Position numbers and translations under genes: made by a program
Part shown: positions 7,765 to 16,440 of the stretch, piece after piece
Layout: the number at the start of each line of letters is the position of its first letter
Numbering within the stretch: position 1 is the first letter of the stretch
Notes under the pieces: generated by a model
Database searches by the model: none
What the model was told of the DNA's origin: nothing
What the model saw: only the letters and a program-made list of their open reading frames with translations
DNA from: Enterobacter_D sp963521185
Lineage (GTDB): Bacteria > Pseudomonadota > Gammaproteobacteria > Enterobacterales > Enterobacteriaceae
Assembly (NCBI GenBank): GCA_963521185.1
Contig: CAUQTV010000001.1
Coordinates: 558,001-622,000 of the forward strand
Direction: 5' to 3'
DNA: 64,000 nucleotides

Positions 7765-8220
7765 ATGAGTGACCGCGTGGATATTCCCAATCCCAAGCTT
7801 CATCTTGGCTTATTGATCCATCTTACCAACCAGTTTAAAGACCAGCTGATCGGCCAGTACTTCGCTACGGCGGATATCACCGCCGCGCAGTTCAAGGTAC
7901 TTATCAGCATCTATAAAGGGTTTAACAGCCCGGTGGAAGTCAGCAAAAATCTGCTGATGGACGGCGGGGCGATGAGCCGCATGCTGGAAAGGATGGTCAA
8001 GCGCGATCTGATTGTGCGCACCATCAATCCGGACGATAAGCGCCAGGTGATCCTGGGCCTGACGGAAAAGGGCCTGACGATTTGCGAGCGTTTTCAAAAC
8101 GAGGCGCTGGCGACGATCATCCATTCGCTGACCGAACGCCTCTCACCCGACGAGTCCCGACTGCTGGTCGATCTACTGATAAAACTGTTGCCCGACGAGG
8201 CAACGCGTCCACATCGCTAA
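7765..8220 (+). CDS. MarR-family transcriptional repressor
   Basis: 151 residues with a winged helix: recognition segment VEVSKNLLMDGGAMSRMLERMVKRDLI and wing RTINPDDKRQVILGLTEKG (DxRxxxxxLT signature). It is followed 27 bp later by emrA- and emrB-like genes, the same order as mprA-emrA-emrB in E. coli, so it probably represses that operon and is lifted by a pump substrate. It differs from canonical MprA/EmrR, hence no gene symbol. The operator at 7720-7757 is its likely own site. Confidence 0.88.
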   Translation: MSDRVDIPNPKLHLGLLIHLTNQFKDQLIGQYFATADITAAQFKVLISIYKGFNSPVEVSKNLLMDGGAMSRMLERMVKRDLIVRTINPDDKRQVILGLTEKGLTICERFQNEALATIIHSLTERLSPDESRLLVDLLIKLLPDEATRPHR

Positions 8221-8247
8221 GCTGTCCTGAATAAGGTTACGACAAAG

Positions 8248-9441
8248 ATGCAAAATTCATCTGCACAAACAGAGAAAGCGCCTGCCGCGCGTGCACCCAG
8301 TAAACGCAAGCGCAACTTCGCCATTTTGTTTGTCATTCTGCTGCTCATCGCCGCAGGTTGCCTGGTGTGGTATCTGCTCTATGCCCGCTACTACGAAACC
8401 ACCGACGATGCCTACGTCAACGCCAACCTCGTGACGCTGACGCCGCAAATCGCGGGCACCGTTACTCAGGTCTCCGTCGATGAAGGCGATTTCGTTGAAA
8501 AGGGCCAGAAACTGGTGCTGCTTGACCCGAGCGATACTGACATTGCGCTGCAACAGGCGGAAGCGGATCTGGCGAGCACGGTGCGCCAGGTGCGCGGTCT
8601 GTACAGCACGGTGGATAACTACCGCGCGCAGGTCGAGGCGAAACAGGTTGCCTTACAAACCGCGCAAAATGACTATGCGCGTCGGCAAAAAATTGCCAAC
8701 AGCGGCGCGATCTCCAAAGAGGATCTGGCCCACTACGCCGATGCGGTCGCGGGGGCGAAAAGCGACCTGGCGGCGGCCAGACAGGCGTTGAGCACCAATC
8801 AGGCGATGACCGATGACACGGTGATCGACAGCCACCCGGAGATCAAAAGCGCCATTGCGACGCTGCGTCAGCGCTATCTGGACAATGCCCGAAGCACCAT
8901 TGTTGCGCCGGTAAGCGGCTTTGTCGCCAGGCGCGCGGTGCAGTTAGGTATGCGCGTTGATTCCGGCACCACGCTGATGTCGATTGTGCCGCTCGATAAG
9001 GTCTGGGTGGATGCCAACTTTAAAGAGAGCCAGATGAACACCATGCGTCTGGGGCAAAAAGTGACCCTCACCGCCGATCTCTACGGCGATGACGTGGAGT
9101 ACCACGGCACCATCGAGAGCCTGGGGATCGGCACCGGCAGCGCCTTCTCGCTGCTGCCTGCGCAAAACGCCAGCGGTAACTGGATCAAAATTATCCAGCG
9201 TCTGCCGGTGCGCATTGCTCTTGACCCGCACGATATGCAGAAGCATCCGCTGCGCGTGGGGCTGTCGATGTTTGCCCGCGTGGATATTCGCAACGTCGAA
9301 GGCGACCTGCTGCCGGCGAAAACCGTTGATGCGCCGCGCTTCACTACCGATGTTTACCAGAACGCGCTGGATAACGCCGATCGGCTGGTGGCGAAAATTC
9401 TTCATGACAACAGTCAGGCGTTAGCGTCACGCGCCCGCTAA
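8248..9441 (+). CDS. EmrA-like membrane-fusion protein of a multidrug efflux pump
   Basis: 397 residues. Cytoplasmic N-tail, one membrane segment (about 26-48), lipoyl half-motifs TDDAYVNANLVTLTPQIAGT and VDEGDFVEKGQKLVLLDPSD, a coiled-coil hairpin (about 100-195) and a beta-barrel segment with VWVDANFKESQM, the EmrA/HlyD signature. It links the inner-membrane transporter to a TolC-type outer channel. Start ATG 8248 (upstream AAGGTTACGACAAAG); the next gene starts 10 bp after its stop. This is an EmrA/EmrK/VceA-type paralogue; E. coli emrA is located elsewhere. Confidence 0.9.
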   Translation: MQNSSAQTEKAPAARAPSKRKRNFAILFVILLLIAAGCLVWYLLYARYYETTDDAYVNANLVTLTPQIAGTVTQVSVDEGDFVEKGQKLVLLDPSDTDIALQQAEADLASTVRQVRGLYSTVDNYRAQVEAKQVALQTAQNDYARRQKIANSGAISKEDLAHYADAVAGAKSDLAAARQALSTNQAMTDDTVIDSHPEIKSAIATLRQRYLDNARSTIVAPVSGFVARRAVQLGMRVDSGTTLMSIVPLDKVWVDANFKESQMNTMRLGQKVTLTADLYGDDVEYHGTIESLGIGTGSAFSLLPAQNASGNWIKIIQRLPVRIALDPHDMQKHPLRVGLSMFARVDIRNVEGDLLPAKTVDAPRFTTDVYQNALDNADRLVAKILHDNSQALASRAR

Positions 9442-9451
9442 GAGAGACGTT

Positions 9452-10990
9452 ATGCAAGATAAGTCGGCCTATACGCCACCCAGCCTGCTGCTGGCGACGA
9501 TTGCGCTGTCGCTGGCGACCTTTATGCAGGTGCTGGATACCACTATTGCCAACGTTGCGCTGCCGACCATCGCCGGTAACCTGGGCGTCAGTTCGGATCA
9601 GGGCACCTGGGTGATCACCTCGTTTGCGGTGTGTAACGCCATCGCACTGCCGCTGACCGGCTGGTTTACCCGTCGTTTTGGTCAGTTGAAGCTGTTCGTC
9701 GGCTCGGTGGCGCTGTTCACGCTGACCTCGTTCCTGTGCGGTTTTGCCCACAGCATGAGCGAGCTGATCTTCTTTCGCGCGTTGCAGGGCTTTTTCGCCG
9801 GACCGATGTTCCCGATGTGTCAGACGCTGCTGCTGGTGATTTTCCCCACCAGTAAACGCAGTATGGCGCTGGCCCTGCTGTCGATGGTCACGGTGGTCGC
9901 CCCGATTGTCGGGCCGATCACCGGCGGCTGGATCACCGATAACTACTCCTGGCCGTGGATCTTTTATATCAACGTGCCGATCGGCATCTTCGCCGCTATC
10001 GTGGTCTGGACGCAGTTGCGCGATCGTGAAGAGACAACCACCACGTCGCCCATTGATTATGTGGGCATTGCGCTGCTGGTGCTGGGCGTCGGCCTGTTAC
10101 AGGTGGTGCTGGATAAAGGTAACGATCTGGACTGGTTCAGCGCGCCGGAAATCATCGTTATGTCGGTGCTCTCCGCCATTGCGCTGGTGTCGTTTGTGAT
10201 CTGGGAGCTGGGCGAAAAGCATCCGATTGTCAATTTGCGGCTGTTTAACGATCGCAACTTTGCCATCGGCACCCTGACGCTGACGCTGGGCTATGCGGCC
10301 TTCTTTGCCATTAACATTATTTTGCCGCAGTGGCTGCAAACGCAAATGGGCTACACCGCCATCTGGGCGGGGCTTGCCGCAGCGCCGATGGGCTTTTTAC
10401 CGCTGCTGCTAACGCCGTTTATTGGCCGCTACGCCCATAAGGTTGATCTGCGCATTCTCGCTACGCTGTCGTTTTTGACCATGGGGGCGTCGTGCCTGAT
10501 CCGCGCGCAGTTCAACACCAGCGTGGATTTTCGTACCGTGGCGGAAGTGCAGATGTTTATGGGCATCGGCGTGGCGTTTTTCTTTATGCCGATCACCACT
10601 ATTGTGCTGTCGAACCTTAACGGTGTGGAAGTGGCGGAAGGCTCGGGACTGGCAACGTTCTTCCGCGTACTTGGCGGCTCGTTTGCTTCCTCGCTGACCA
10701 CCTGGATCTGGTCGCGGCGCGAGATTTACCATCATGCGAATCTGACCGAAAGCGTGTCGGTTTACAGTCCGGCCGCCACTGATTACCTGCATAAGATGGG
10801 CGGGGCGACGCAGCAAAACCTCGCGGCGGTGGATAAGACCATCGAACAGCAGGCGTATATGATGTCGACTATCGACTACTTTACGCTGCTGGGCTGGGGC
10901 TTTATGGTGCTGGTGGTGGTGATTTGGTTTGCCCGACCGCCGTTTGTGCGCTCCGGTGCGCCGGGCGCGCCGCCGTCGGCAGGGCACTGA
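9452..10990 (+). CDS. EmrB-like DHA2-family multidrug proton antiporter
   Basis: 512 residues, about 14 hydrophobic segments, DHA2 family of the major facilitator superfamily. Signatures: MQVLDTTIANVALPTIAGNL (motif D1, segment 1), GWFTRRFGQLK (motif A loop) and MVTVVAPIVGPITGGWI (antiporter motif C). Works with the upstream membrane-fusion protein and an outer-membrane channel to expel hydrophobic drugs. Its RBS AGAGACG lies in the 10-bp gap after the emrA-like stop. Substrate not predictable. Confidence 0.9.
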   Translation: MQDKSAYTPPSLLLATIALSLATFMQVLDTTIANVALPTIAGNLGVSSDQGTWVITSFAVCNAIALPLTGWFTRRFGQLKLFVGSVALFTLTSFLCGFAHSMSELIFFRALQGFFAGPMFPMCQTLLLVIFPTSKRSMALALLSMVTVVAPIVGPITGGWITDNYSWPWIFYINVPIGIFAAIVVWTQLRDREETTTTSPIDYVGIALLVLGVGLLQVVLDKGNDLDWFSAPEIIVMSVLSAIALVSFVIWELGEKHPIVNLRLFNDRNFAIGTLTLTLGYAAFFAINIILPQWLQTQMGYTAIWAGLAAAPMGFLPLLLTPFIGRYAHKVDLRILATLSFLTMGASCLIRAQFNTSVDFRTVAEVQMFMGIGVAFFFMPITTIVLSNLNGVEVAEGSGLATFFRVLGGSFASSLTTWIWSRREIYHHANLTESVSVYSPAATDYLHKMGGATQQNLAAVDKTIEQQAYMMSTIDYFTLLGWGFMVLVVVIWFARPPFVRSGAPGAPPSAGH

Positions 10991-11000
10991 TCGCAGGCGA

Positions 11001-11477
11001 TCACACCTTGAGCAGTTTTACCGTGGCGTCCACGTCAATCTCATCTTCCGAGAAGATAAGCGTGGTGCCCTGGAAGGTGGTGATCGCCAGTTTTTTAATC
11101 GAGCGCATTTCGCCCGGTTTGGCGGCGGATTTCGGGCGGATGTTGCTCAGCAGCACGCCAACGGAGAGCACCGCGTTCTCTTTGTCGATGCGGGTATCGA
11201 GAGGCACTTCTTCGCGGTAAATCAGATATGATTTGATCGCCGTCAGTTTAATGCGCTCGCCCGCGATATAAATGTATTTGCTCTCCGGCGTGACTTTCAC
11301 CGCGTAGGCCGACAAACCTTTGTTGTTGGTGGTCGGCTCGAAGGTCACCGCCGCATCTTTCTTAATCAGCTCAGGATTGGCGACCTTAATCACATGAAAA
11401 TAGCGGTTGTCGCCGTTCTCATCTTTGATAAATCCGAAGCCTTTATCTTTAAACCACGTTGTGATCGTTCCGTTCAT
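11001..11477 (-). CDS. Cold-shock-domain protein with a C-terminal extension
   Basis: 158 residues. The first 65 are a cold-shock domain with RNP1 KGFGFI and RNP2-like YFHVI, preceded by MNGTITTWF. The remaining 90 (from about YIYIAGERIKLTAIKSY to EIDVDATVKLLKV) are not recognised; they look beta-rich. Start set at ATG 11477 rather than 11483, because AGGCGG lies 8 bp upstream of it and only 2 bp before the earlier ATG. Probably nucleic-acid binding. It is convergent with the emrB-like gene, 10 bp apart. Confidence 0.78.
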   Translation of the reverse strand: MNGTITTWFKDKGFGFIKDENGDNRYFHVIKVANPELIKKDAAVTFEPTTNNKGLSAYAVKVTPESKYIYIAGERIKLTAIKSYLIYREEVPLDTRIDKENAVLSVGVLLSNIRPKSAAKPGEMRSIKKLAITTFQGTTLIFSEDEIDVDATVKLLKV

Positions 11478-11709
11478 CGCCATTACCGCCTGATTAATCG
11501 TTTATCGACTCAATTTTTGCAGCGCGCAGTGTAAAGCACAATGCCTGCGACGACTACGTCTTTGGGGTAAGTGTGGGCGATAAATTTCGCCGGCGCGAGC
11601 AGTCCGGGACGCGGGCGCTGTGTCACGATCATGAAAACCCCTCATGTTGCCCTGAAATTAACTCGCTTTTACTCACTCTGTGGCTCTGGCATAACTGTTT
11701 CATATTAAC

Positions 11710-11726
11710 TTTCATGCAACATGAAA
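11710..11726. promoter_or_regulatory. Palindrome upstream of mesX
   Basis: TTTCATG-CAA-CATGAAA, a perfect 7-bp inverted repeat with a 3-bp centre, 18 bp before the mesX start; a related CATGTTGC lies at 11643-11650. The position suggests an operator or mRNA-level control site. It does not match the MetJ box AGACGTCT or the MetR TGAA-N5-TTCA pattern. Confidence 0.4.
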
Positions 11727-11743
11727 CCGGGATGCAGAAGCCA

Positions 11744-12721
11744 ATGAATCCAAATTTCACTTTTACGCTTAAGCGCACGCGCTTTGATGAAAACTACAAC
11801 CCCTCTGCCAGCACGCGTATGACGACGAATTTTGCCAATTTAGCCAGAGGGCAAAACCGTCAGCAGAATTTGCGCAATACGCTGGTGATGATCGATAACC
11901 GCTTCAACACGTTAGCGCACTGGGATAATCCCACCGGCGACCGTTACAGCGTTGAACTGGACATCGTTTCCGTTGAGATGACCGTTGAAGAAAAGGGCGT
12001 CAGCTTTCCGGTGATCGAGATACTAAAAACCACCATCGTTGATAAAAAAACGCACCAGCGCATTGAGGGGATTGTCGGGAATAACTTCTCCTCTTACGTA
12101 CGCGATTATGACTTTAGCGTGTTGCTGTTAGAGCATAACAAGGATCGAACCGGCTTTAGCACGCCGGAAAACTTCGGTGAACTGCACGGAAACATCTTTA
12201 AAAATTTTGTCCATTCTGCGGCCTATAAAACGGCGTTTAAAAAATCACCTGTCATCTGCCTGAGTATTTCCAGCAAAGATACCTACCGCCGGACGGGGAA
12301 TCAGCACCCGGTATTGGGCATTGAATATCAGCAGGAAGGGGCGTCGTTAACCGAGGCCTATTTTAAGAAGATGGGTTTGCAGGTTCGCTATTTCATGCCG
12401 CTAAACAGCGTCGCGCCGTTAGCGTTTTATTTCTGCGGGGATCTGCTCAGTGATTACAGCGATCTGGAGCTTATCAGCACCATCAGCACCATGGAGACCT
12501 TCCAGAAGATTTACCGACCGGAAATTTACAATGCCAACTCAGCGGCAGGGTTGTGTTATCGACCTGACCTGAATCACCAGGATCATTCGTTAACTAAAAT
12601 TGTTTACGACCGGGAAGAGCGTAGCCAGCTGGCTATTGAGCAGGGCAAATTTACCGATACGCATTTTATTAAGCCCTACAAAGCAATTCTTGAGCAGTGG
12701 TCTGCTGGCTTCGCTGTATAA
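11744..12721 (+). CDS. mesX: MesX (DUF1852), putative oxygenase partner of MesD methionine synthase
   Basis: 325 residues from ATG 11744; the frame is open further upstream, with ATGs at 11714 and 11732, but family similarity begins at MNPNFTFTLKRTRFDENY. Other conserved parts: TNFANLARG, LAHWDNPTGDRYSVEL and HPVLGIEYQQEG. DUF1852 proteins are encoded next to MesD, a short folate-independent methionine synthase, and are reported to be needed for its activity, possibly as an oxygenase. Here mesD follows 25 bp downstream. The biochemical reaction of MesX is not settled. Confidence 0.8.
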   Translation: MNPNFTFTLKRTRFDENYNPSASTRMTTNFANLARGQNRQQNLRNTLVMIDNRFNTLAHWDNPTGDRYSVELDIVSVEMTVEEKGVSFPVIEILKTTIVDKKTHQRIEGIVGNNFSSYVRDYDFSVLLLEHNKDRTGFSTPENFGELHGNIFKNFVHSAAYKTAFKKSPVICLSISSKDTYRRTGNQHPVLGIEYQQEGASLTEAYFKKMGLQVRYFMPLNSVAPLAFYFCGDLLSDYSDLELISTISTMETFQKIYRPEIYNANSAAGLCYRPDLNHQDHSLTKIVYDREERSQLAIEQGKFTDTHFIKPYKAILEQWSAGFAV

Positions 12722-12746
12722 CTCACCGAACAAAAGGTTATTTAAG

Positions 12747-13778
12747 ATGAAAGTATTATTACCCACGTCAACCGCTGGCAGCTTACCGAAACCCGCCTGG
12801 CTGGCGCAACCGGAGACGCTCTGGTCACCCTGGAAATTACACGATGCGGAATTAGTGGAAGGGAAACAGGATGCGCTGCGTTTAGCGTTAGACGATCAGC
12901 TGCGCGCAGGTATTGATATTGTCAGCGACGGTGAGCAGACGCGTCAGCACTTTGTCACCACCTTTATTGAGCATTTAAGCGGTGTGGATTTTGCAAAGCG
13001 CGAGGTGGTTAAAATCCGTAATCGCTATGAAGCGAGTGTGCCGACGGTAGTGAGTGAGGTGGCGCGTCAACAGCCGGTCTTTGTCGAGGATGCCCGCTAT
13101 TTACGCTCGCTCACCACGCAACCCATTAAATGGGCGTTGCCGGGGCCGATGACGATGATCGATACGCTGTACGATGCGCACTATAAAAGCCGCGAAAAGC
13201 TGGCGTGGGAATTCGCGAAGATCTTAAACCAGGAGGCCAAAGAATTAGAGGCCGCCGGGGTCGATATTATCCAGTTTGACGAACCCGCGTTTAATGTGTT
13301 TTTTGATGAGGTAAACGACTGGGGGATCGCCGCGTTAGAAAGGGCCGTTGAAGGGCTTAAATGCGAGACGGCGGTACATATTTGCTACGGCTATGGCATC
13401 AAAGCGAATACCGACTGGAAAAAATCGCTGGGGTCCGAGTGGCGACAATATGAAGAGGCGTTTCCTAAACTGCAAACGTCCAGCATTGATATCATCTCGC
13501 TGGAGTGTCATAACTCCCACGTCCCGATGGATCTGCTTGAGTTGATCCGCGGTAAAAAAGTGATGGTAGGGGCCATTGACGTGGCAACGCAACAGATTGA
13601 AACCGCCGACGAGGTTGCCAGTACGCTACGCAAAGCCTTGCAGTTTGTGGATGCCGATAAGCTTTATCCCTCGACCAACTGCGGCATGACGCCGTTATCG
13701 CGCCGGGTGGCCAACGGCAAACTGGCGGCGTTAAGCGCAGGGGCGCAGATCGTTCGCGCAGAGCTTTCAACGAAATAA
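12747..13778 (+). CDS. mesD: MesD-type core methionine synthase (MetE C-terminal family)
   Basis: 343 residues, corresponding only to the catalytic C-terminal half of cobalamin-independent methionine synthase: TSTAGSLPKPAWL at the start, DGEQTRQHFV, LPGPMTMIDTLYD, IQFDEPAFN, zinc ligands His and Cys in VHICYGYG, ISLECHNSH, and C-terminal Cys in STNCGMTPLSRR. It transfers a methyl group to homocysteine; the MesD family does so without methyltetrahydrofolate. The methyl donor is unknown. AAAAGG lies 9 bp before ATG 12747. Co-transcribed with mesX. Confidence 0.88.
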   Translation: MKVLLPTSTAGSLPKPAWLAQPETLWSPWKLHDAELVEGKQDALRLALDDQLRAGIDIVSDGEQTRQHFVTTFIEHLSGVDFAKREVVKIRNRYEASVPTVVSEVARQQPVFVEDARYLRSLTTQPIKWALPGPMTMIDTLYDAHYKSREKLAWEFAKILNQEAKELEAAGVDIIQFDEPAFNVFFDEVNDWGIAALERAVEGLKCETAVHICYGYGIKANTDWKKSLGSEWRQYEEAFPKLQTSSIDIISLECHNSHVPMDLLELIRGKKVMVGAIDVATQQIETADEVASTLRKALQFVDADKLYPSTNCGMTPLSRRVANGKLAALSAGAQIVRAELSTK

Positions 13779-13871
13779 TCGCGCCACACAGCGCGCTTCT
13801 CATAACAGGCGCGCAGGCCGGGCGATCTCACCGATCGCCCCGGTGTCGAAAATTGGTTATCATCCGCTTCC

Positions 13872-14591
13872 ATGTTTTCGCCGGGCGCGCTGATGTCTTC
13901 AATCCTTGATACTTTTATTGCTCCACCCTGTCATGAGGAGATAGAGATCCTCTATCAGGACGCGCATCTGGTGCTGATCAATAAACCCTCCGGGCTGCTC
14001 AGTTTGTCGGGGAAAAATCCGCAGAATCTCGATTCGGTGCACTACCGGCTGGTAAAAATCTTTCCCGGCTGCACGCTGGTGCACCGTCTGGATTTCGGCA
14101 CATCCGGGCTGATGGTGGTGGCGCGCAACAGAGCGATCAATGCGGCAATGTGCCAGCAGTTCAGTCAGCGCACGGTCAGCAAAGTCTACAGCGCGTTGCT
14201 GTGCGGGCACCTGCATCATGACGCGGGGGTGATTGACGCACCGATTGCCAAAGATCCGGCGCTGTTCCCGCTGATGTCGATTTGCACCAACACCGGCAAG
14301 CCTGCGCGCTCGCGCTATCGGGTGATTGAGCGTGTCACTCGTCAGTCTGAAGAGGGGATGCCGGTGCCGTTGACGCGGGTGGAACTGACCCCGGAAACCG
14401 GGCGAACGCATCAGTTGCGCATCCATTGCCAGCAGCTTGGACACCCAATTTTAGGTTGCGATCTGTACGGGGGGTTGGTGCTGCCGTGCACCGAACGGAC
14501 GCCACGGTTGATGCTTCACGCCAGCGAGCTGCATTTTGTGCATCCGGTCACGGGCGACGCGTTCAGGGCCAGCCACGCCAGCCCCTTTTAG
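13872..14591 (+). CDS. RluA-family pseudouridine synthase
   Basis: 239 residues. Catalytic motif HRLDFGTSGLMV (about residues 74-85, Asp77), upstream INKPSGLLSLSG and downstream TGRTHQLRIHCQQLGHPILG, all typical of the RluA/RluC/RluD family that isomerises uridine in rRNA or tRNA. It resembles RluA but is not clearly the orthologue. The start could be ATG 13872 or 13893; neither has a strong Shine-Dalgarno. It is convergent with yaiL, 2 bp apart. Confidence 0.85.
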   Translation: MFSPGALMSSILDTFIAPPCHEEIEILYQDAHLVLINKPSGLLSLSGKNPQNLDSVHYRLVKIFPGCTLVHRLDFGTSGLMVVARNRAINAAMCQQFSQRTVSKVYSALLCGHLHHDAGVIDAPIAKDPALFPLMSICTNTGKPARSRYRVIERVTRQSEEGMPVPLTRVELTPETGRTHQLRIHCQQLGHPILGCDLYGGLVLPCTERTPRLMLHASELHFVHPVTGDAFRASHASPF

Positions 14592-14593
14592 TC

Positions 14594-15133
14594 TTACCAC
14601 ATCAGATCATCAGGGATTTTGAAATCCGCATAAGGATCGTCTTCATCCTGCGCTTCCTGGCTGAGGGCACTGTTCAGGACAATACTGTTGGCGTCGCGCT
14701 GCGCAATTTTGTCGGCAACGCTTGCCGGAATAATCGCGTACACGCTGTCGCCGTGCTCGTCGGTGGTCAGACGCGCAATGGCAAGGCGTCCGCTAATCAG
14801 CTGCGCCTGGGTGGTTTTATCAACGTCGATTTTTTTGATCAGGTTACCGTCGGTGAAGTTAAAACCAATATGGCCTTTAGCAATCACGATCCTGTTCATC
14901 TCAATCAGCTGTTTCACCTGCGCTTTATACTCTTTTGATAACGCGGCCTGCTTTTGCTGCTCGCTCAACTGCTTATCACGCTCAAGCTGCGCTTTTTTAT
15001 TCTCTTCCACCGCTTCTCTGGCTTCACGCGCCTGAACGCGCGATTTCTTCGCCGTGCGCTGGACCTTCGCCATCTTTTTGCTGGTCACTAAACCCGCTTT
15101 TAGCATCTGCTCTTGTAAGGTAAGTTTTGTCAT
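14594..15133 (-). CDS. yaiL: YaiL, DUF2058 nucleoprotein-like protein
   Basis: 179 residues, the same length as E. coli YaiL and closely similar throughout (LTLQEQMLKAGLVTSKK, HIGFNFTDGNLIKKI, ending DDPYADFKIPDDLMW). The N-terminal 70 residues are a highly charged helix rich in Lys, Arg, Gln and Glu; the C-terminal half is a compact domain. Function is unknown. In E. coli it lies near 8 min, not beside these genes, so this position reflects rearrangement. Confidence 0.92.
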   Translation of the reverse strand: MTKLTLQEQMLKAGLVTSKKMAKVQRTAKKSRVQAREAREAVEENKKAQLERDKQLSEQQKQAALSKEYKAQVKQLIEMNRIVIAKGHIGFNFTDGNLIKKIDVDKTTQAQLISGRLAIARLTTDEHGDSVYAIIPASVADKIAQRDANSIVLNSALSQEAQDEDDPYADFKIPDDLMW

Positions 15134-15301
15134 CTTCGTATCTGAACCCGTTGAATAATGCCTGGGATTATACCTGTAATTTTAGGCGCTGTATCGGGTG
15201 CTACCCGCCATGGCGGCGTGACGAAAGCGTCAGGCGGCTGGCAACGCAGCGCATAATGTGTTGGACTCAGAGGACAAGCCCGACACTTTGGAGGATCAAC
15301 T

Positions 15302-16369
15302 GTGCAGAAAAAAGCGTTAATTGTGGGTATCAGCGGGGTCATAGGCCGGGCGCTGGCGGAGAAACTTCAGCATGACGGCTGGGAGGTGTATGGGCTGTCG
15401 CGCGGACGTGGCGACGTGCCTGTGGGCTGCACCGCGCTGGTGGCGGATTTGACCGATCCTAACGCCGTCAACGACGCGCTTCGCACGCTCACGCCAGACG
15501 CGGTGTACTTCTCGGTCTGGGCGCGGCAGGAGAACGAACAAGCCAACATCCGCGTTAACGGCGCAATGATCAGGAACGTTATTGAGGCGCTGGGCAACCG
15601 ACTGGCAGGGGCGCATGTGGCGCTGGTCACGGGCCTGAAACACTACCTTGGCCCGTTTGATGCCTACGGCAAAGGCGCGGTTCCGGTGACGCCGTTTCGG
15701 GAAGAGCAGGGGCGTCAGCCCGTCGATAATTTCTACTATGCCCAGGAGGACGAACTCTTCGCAGGGGCGGAAAAATATCACTACCGCTGGAGCGTTCATC
15801 GCCCCCATACCATTGTTGGCTTCGCGCTGGGTAACGCGATGAACATGGGCCAGACGCTGGCCGTCTACGCGACGCTGTGCCGTGAAAAAGGCTGGCCGTT
15901 TATTTTCCCCGGCTCTCCCGAGCAGTGGAATGGCGTATCGGATGTCACTACCGCCGGTCTGCTGGCGGAACAGCTGGCGTGGGCCGCAGAAAGCCCCAAT
16001 GCGGCCAACGAAGATTTTAACGCCGTGAACGGCGATGTCTTCCGCTGGAACTGGCTGTGGCCCCGGCTGGCGGCCTATTTTGGTCTTGAAGCGCAGGCGT
16101 ATCCCCCGCAAATGATGCCGCTGGAAGGGCGCATGGCGGAGGCGGCGGAGGCCTGGAAAGAGATTGCCGAACACTACGCGCTGCGCGAAGCGGATATCAA
16201 CAAGCTGGTTTCCTGGTGGCACACCGATGCGGATCTGGGCCGACCGATGGAAGCCTTCACCGACATGAGTAAAAGTCGCAAAGCGGGCTTTACCGGCTAT
16301 CGCAGTACGCTGGATTCTTTTACCGCGCTGTTTGACCGACTCAGGCAGGAAAAAGTGATCCCCGAGTAA
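15302..16369 (+). CDS. PRISE-like NAD(P)-dependent reductase (SDR superfamily)
   Basis: 355 residues. N-terminal Rossmann motif ALIVGISGVIGRALAE, then segments typical of the progesterone 5-beta-reductase/iridoid synthase-like (PRISE) group: VALVTGLKHYLGPFDAYG with the catalytic Lys, NFYYAQED with the catalytic-position Tyr, and WSVHRPHTIVGF. Such enzymes reduce activated C=C bonds of enones; the native substrate here is unknown. GTG start at 15302 with GGAGG 8 bp upstream. Followed by its own terminator; no operon partner. Confidence 0.8.
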   Translation: MQKKALIVGISGVIGRALAEKLQHDGWEVYGLSRGRGDVPVGCTALVADLTDPNAVNDALRTLTPDAVYFSVWARQENEQANIRVNGAMIRNVIEALGNRLAGAHVALVTGLKHYLGPFDAYGKGAVPVTPFREEQGRQPVDNFYYAQEDELFAGAEKYHYRWSVHRPHTIVGFALGNAMNMGQTLAVYATLCREKGWPFIFPGSPEQWNGVSDVTTAGLLAEQLAWAAESPNAANEDFNAVNGDVFRWNWLWPRLAAYFGLEAQAYPPQMMPLEGRMAEAAEAWKEIAEHYALREADINKLVSWWHTDADLGRPMEAFTDMSKSRKAGFTGYRSTLDSFTALFDRLRQEKVIPE

Positions 16370-16410
16370 CCACGACTTTTCACCTTCGTGGTTCGGTGCG
16401 GAAATGATAA

Positions 16411-16440
16411 AAAAAAGCCATGCGCGCAGCATGGCTTTTT
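16411..16440 (+). terminator. Rho-independent terminator after the PRISE-like gene
   Basis: A run, GCCATGC (16417-16423), 5-nt loop, GCATGGC (16429-16435), T run. A-T pairs extend the stem, so it may work in both directions. Confidence 0.88.

Noticed and set aside
15317..16432. 371-codon reverse frame across the PRISE-like gene
   Set aside because: Antisense shadow; the forward gene has an RBS, a Rossmann motif and a terminator.
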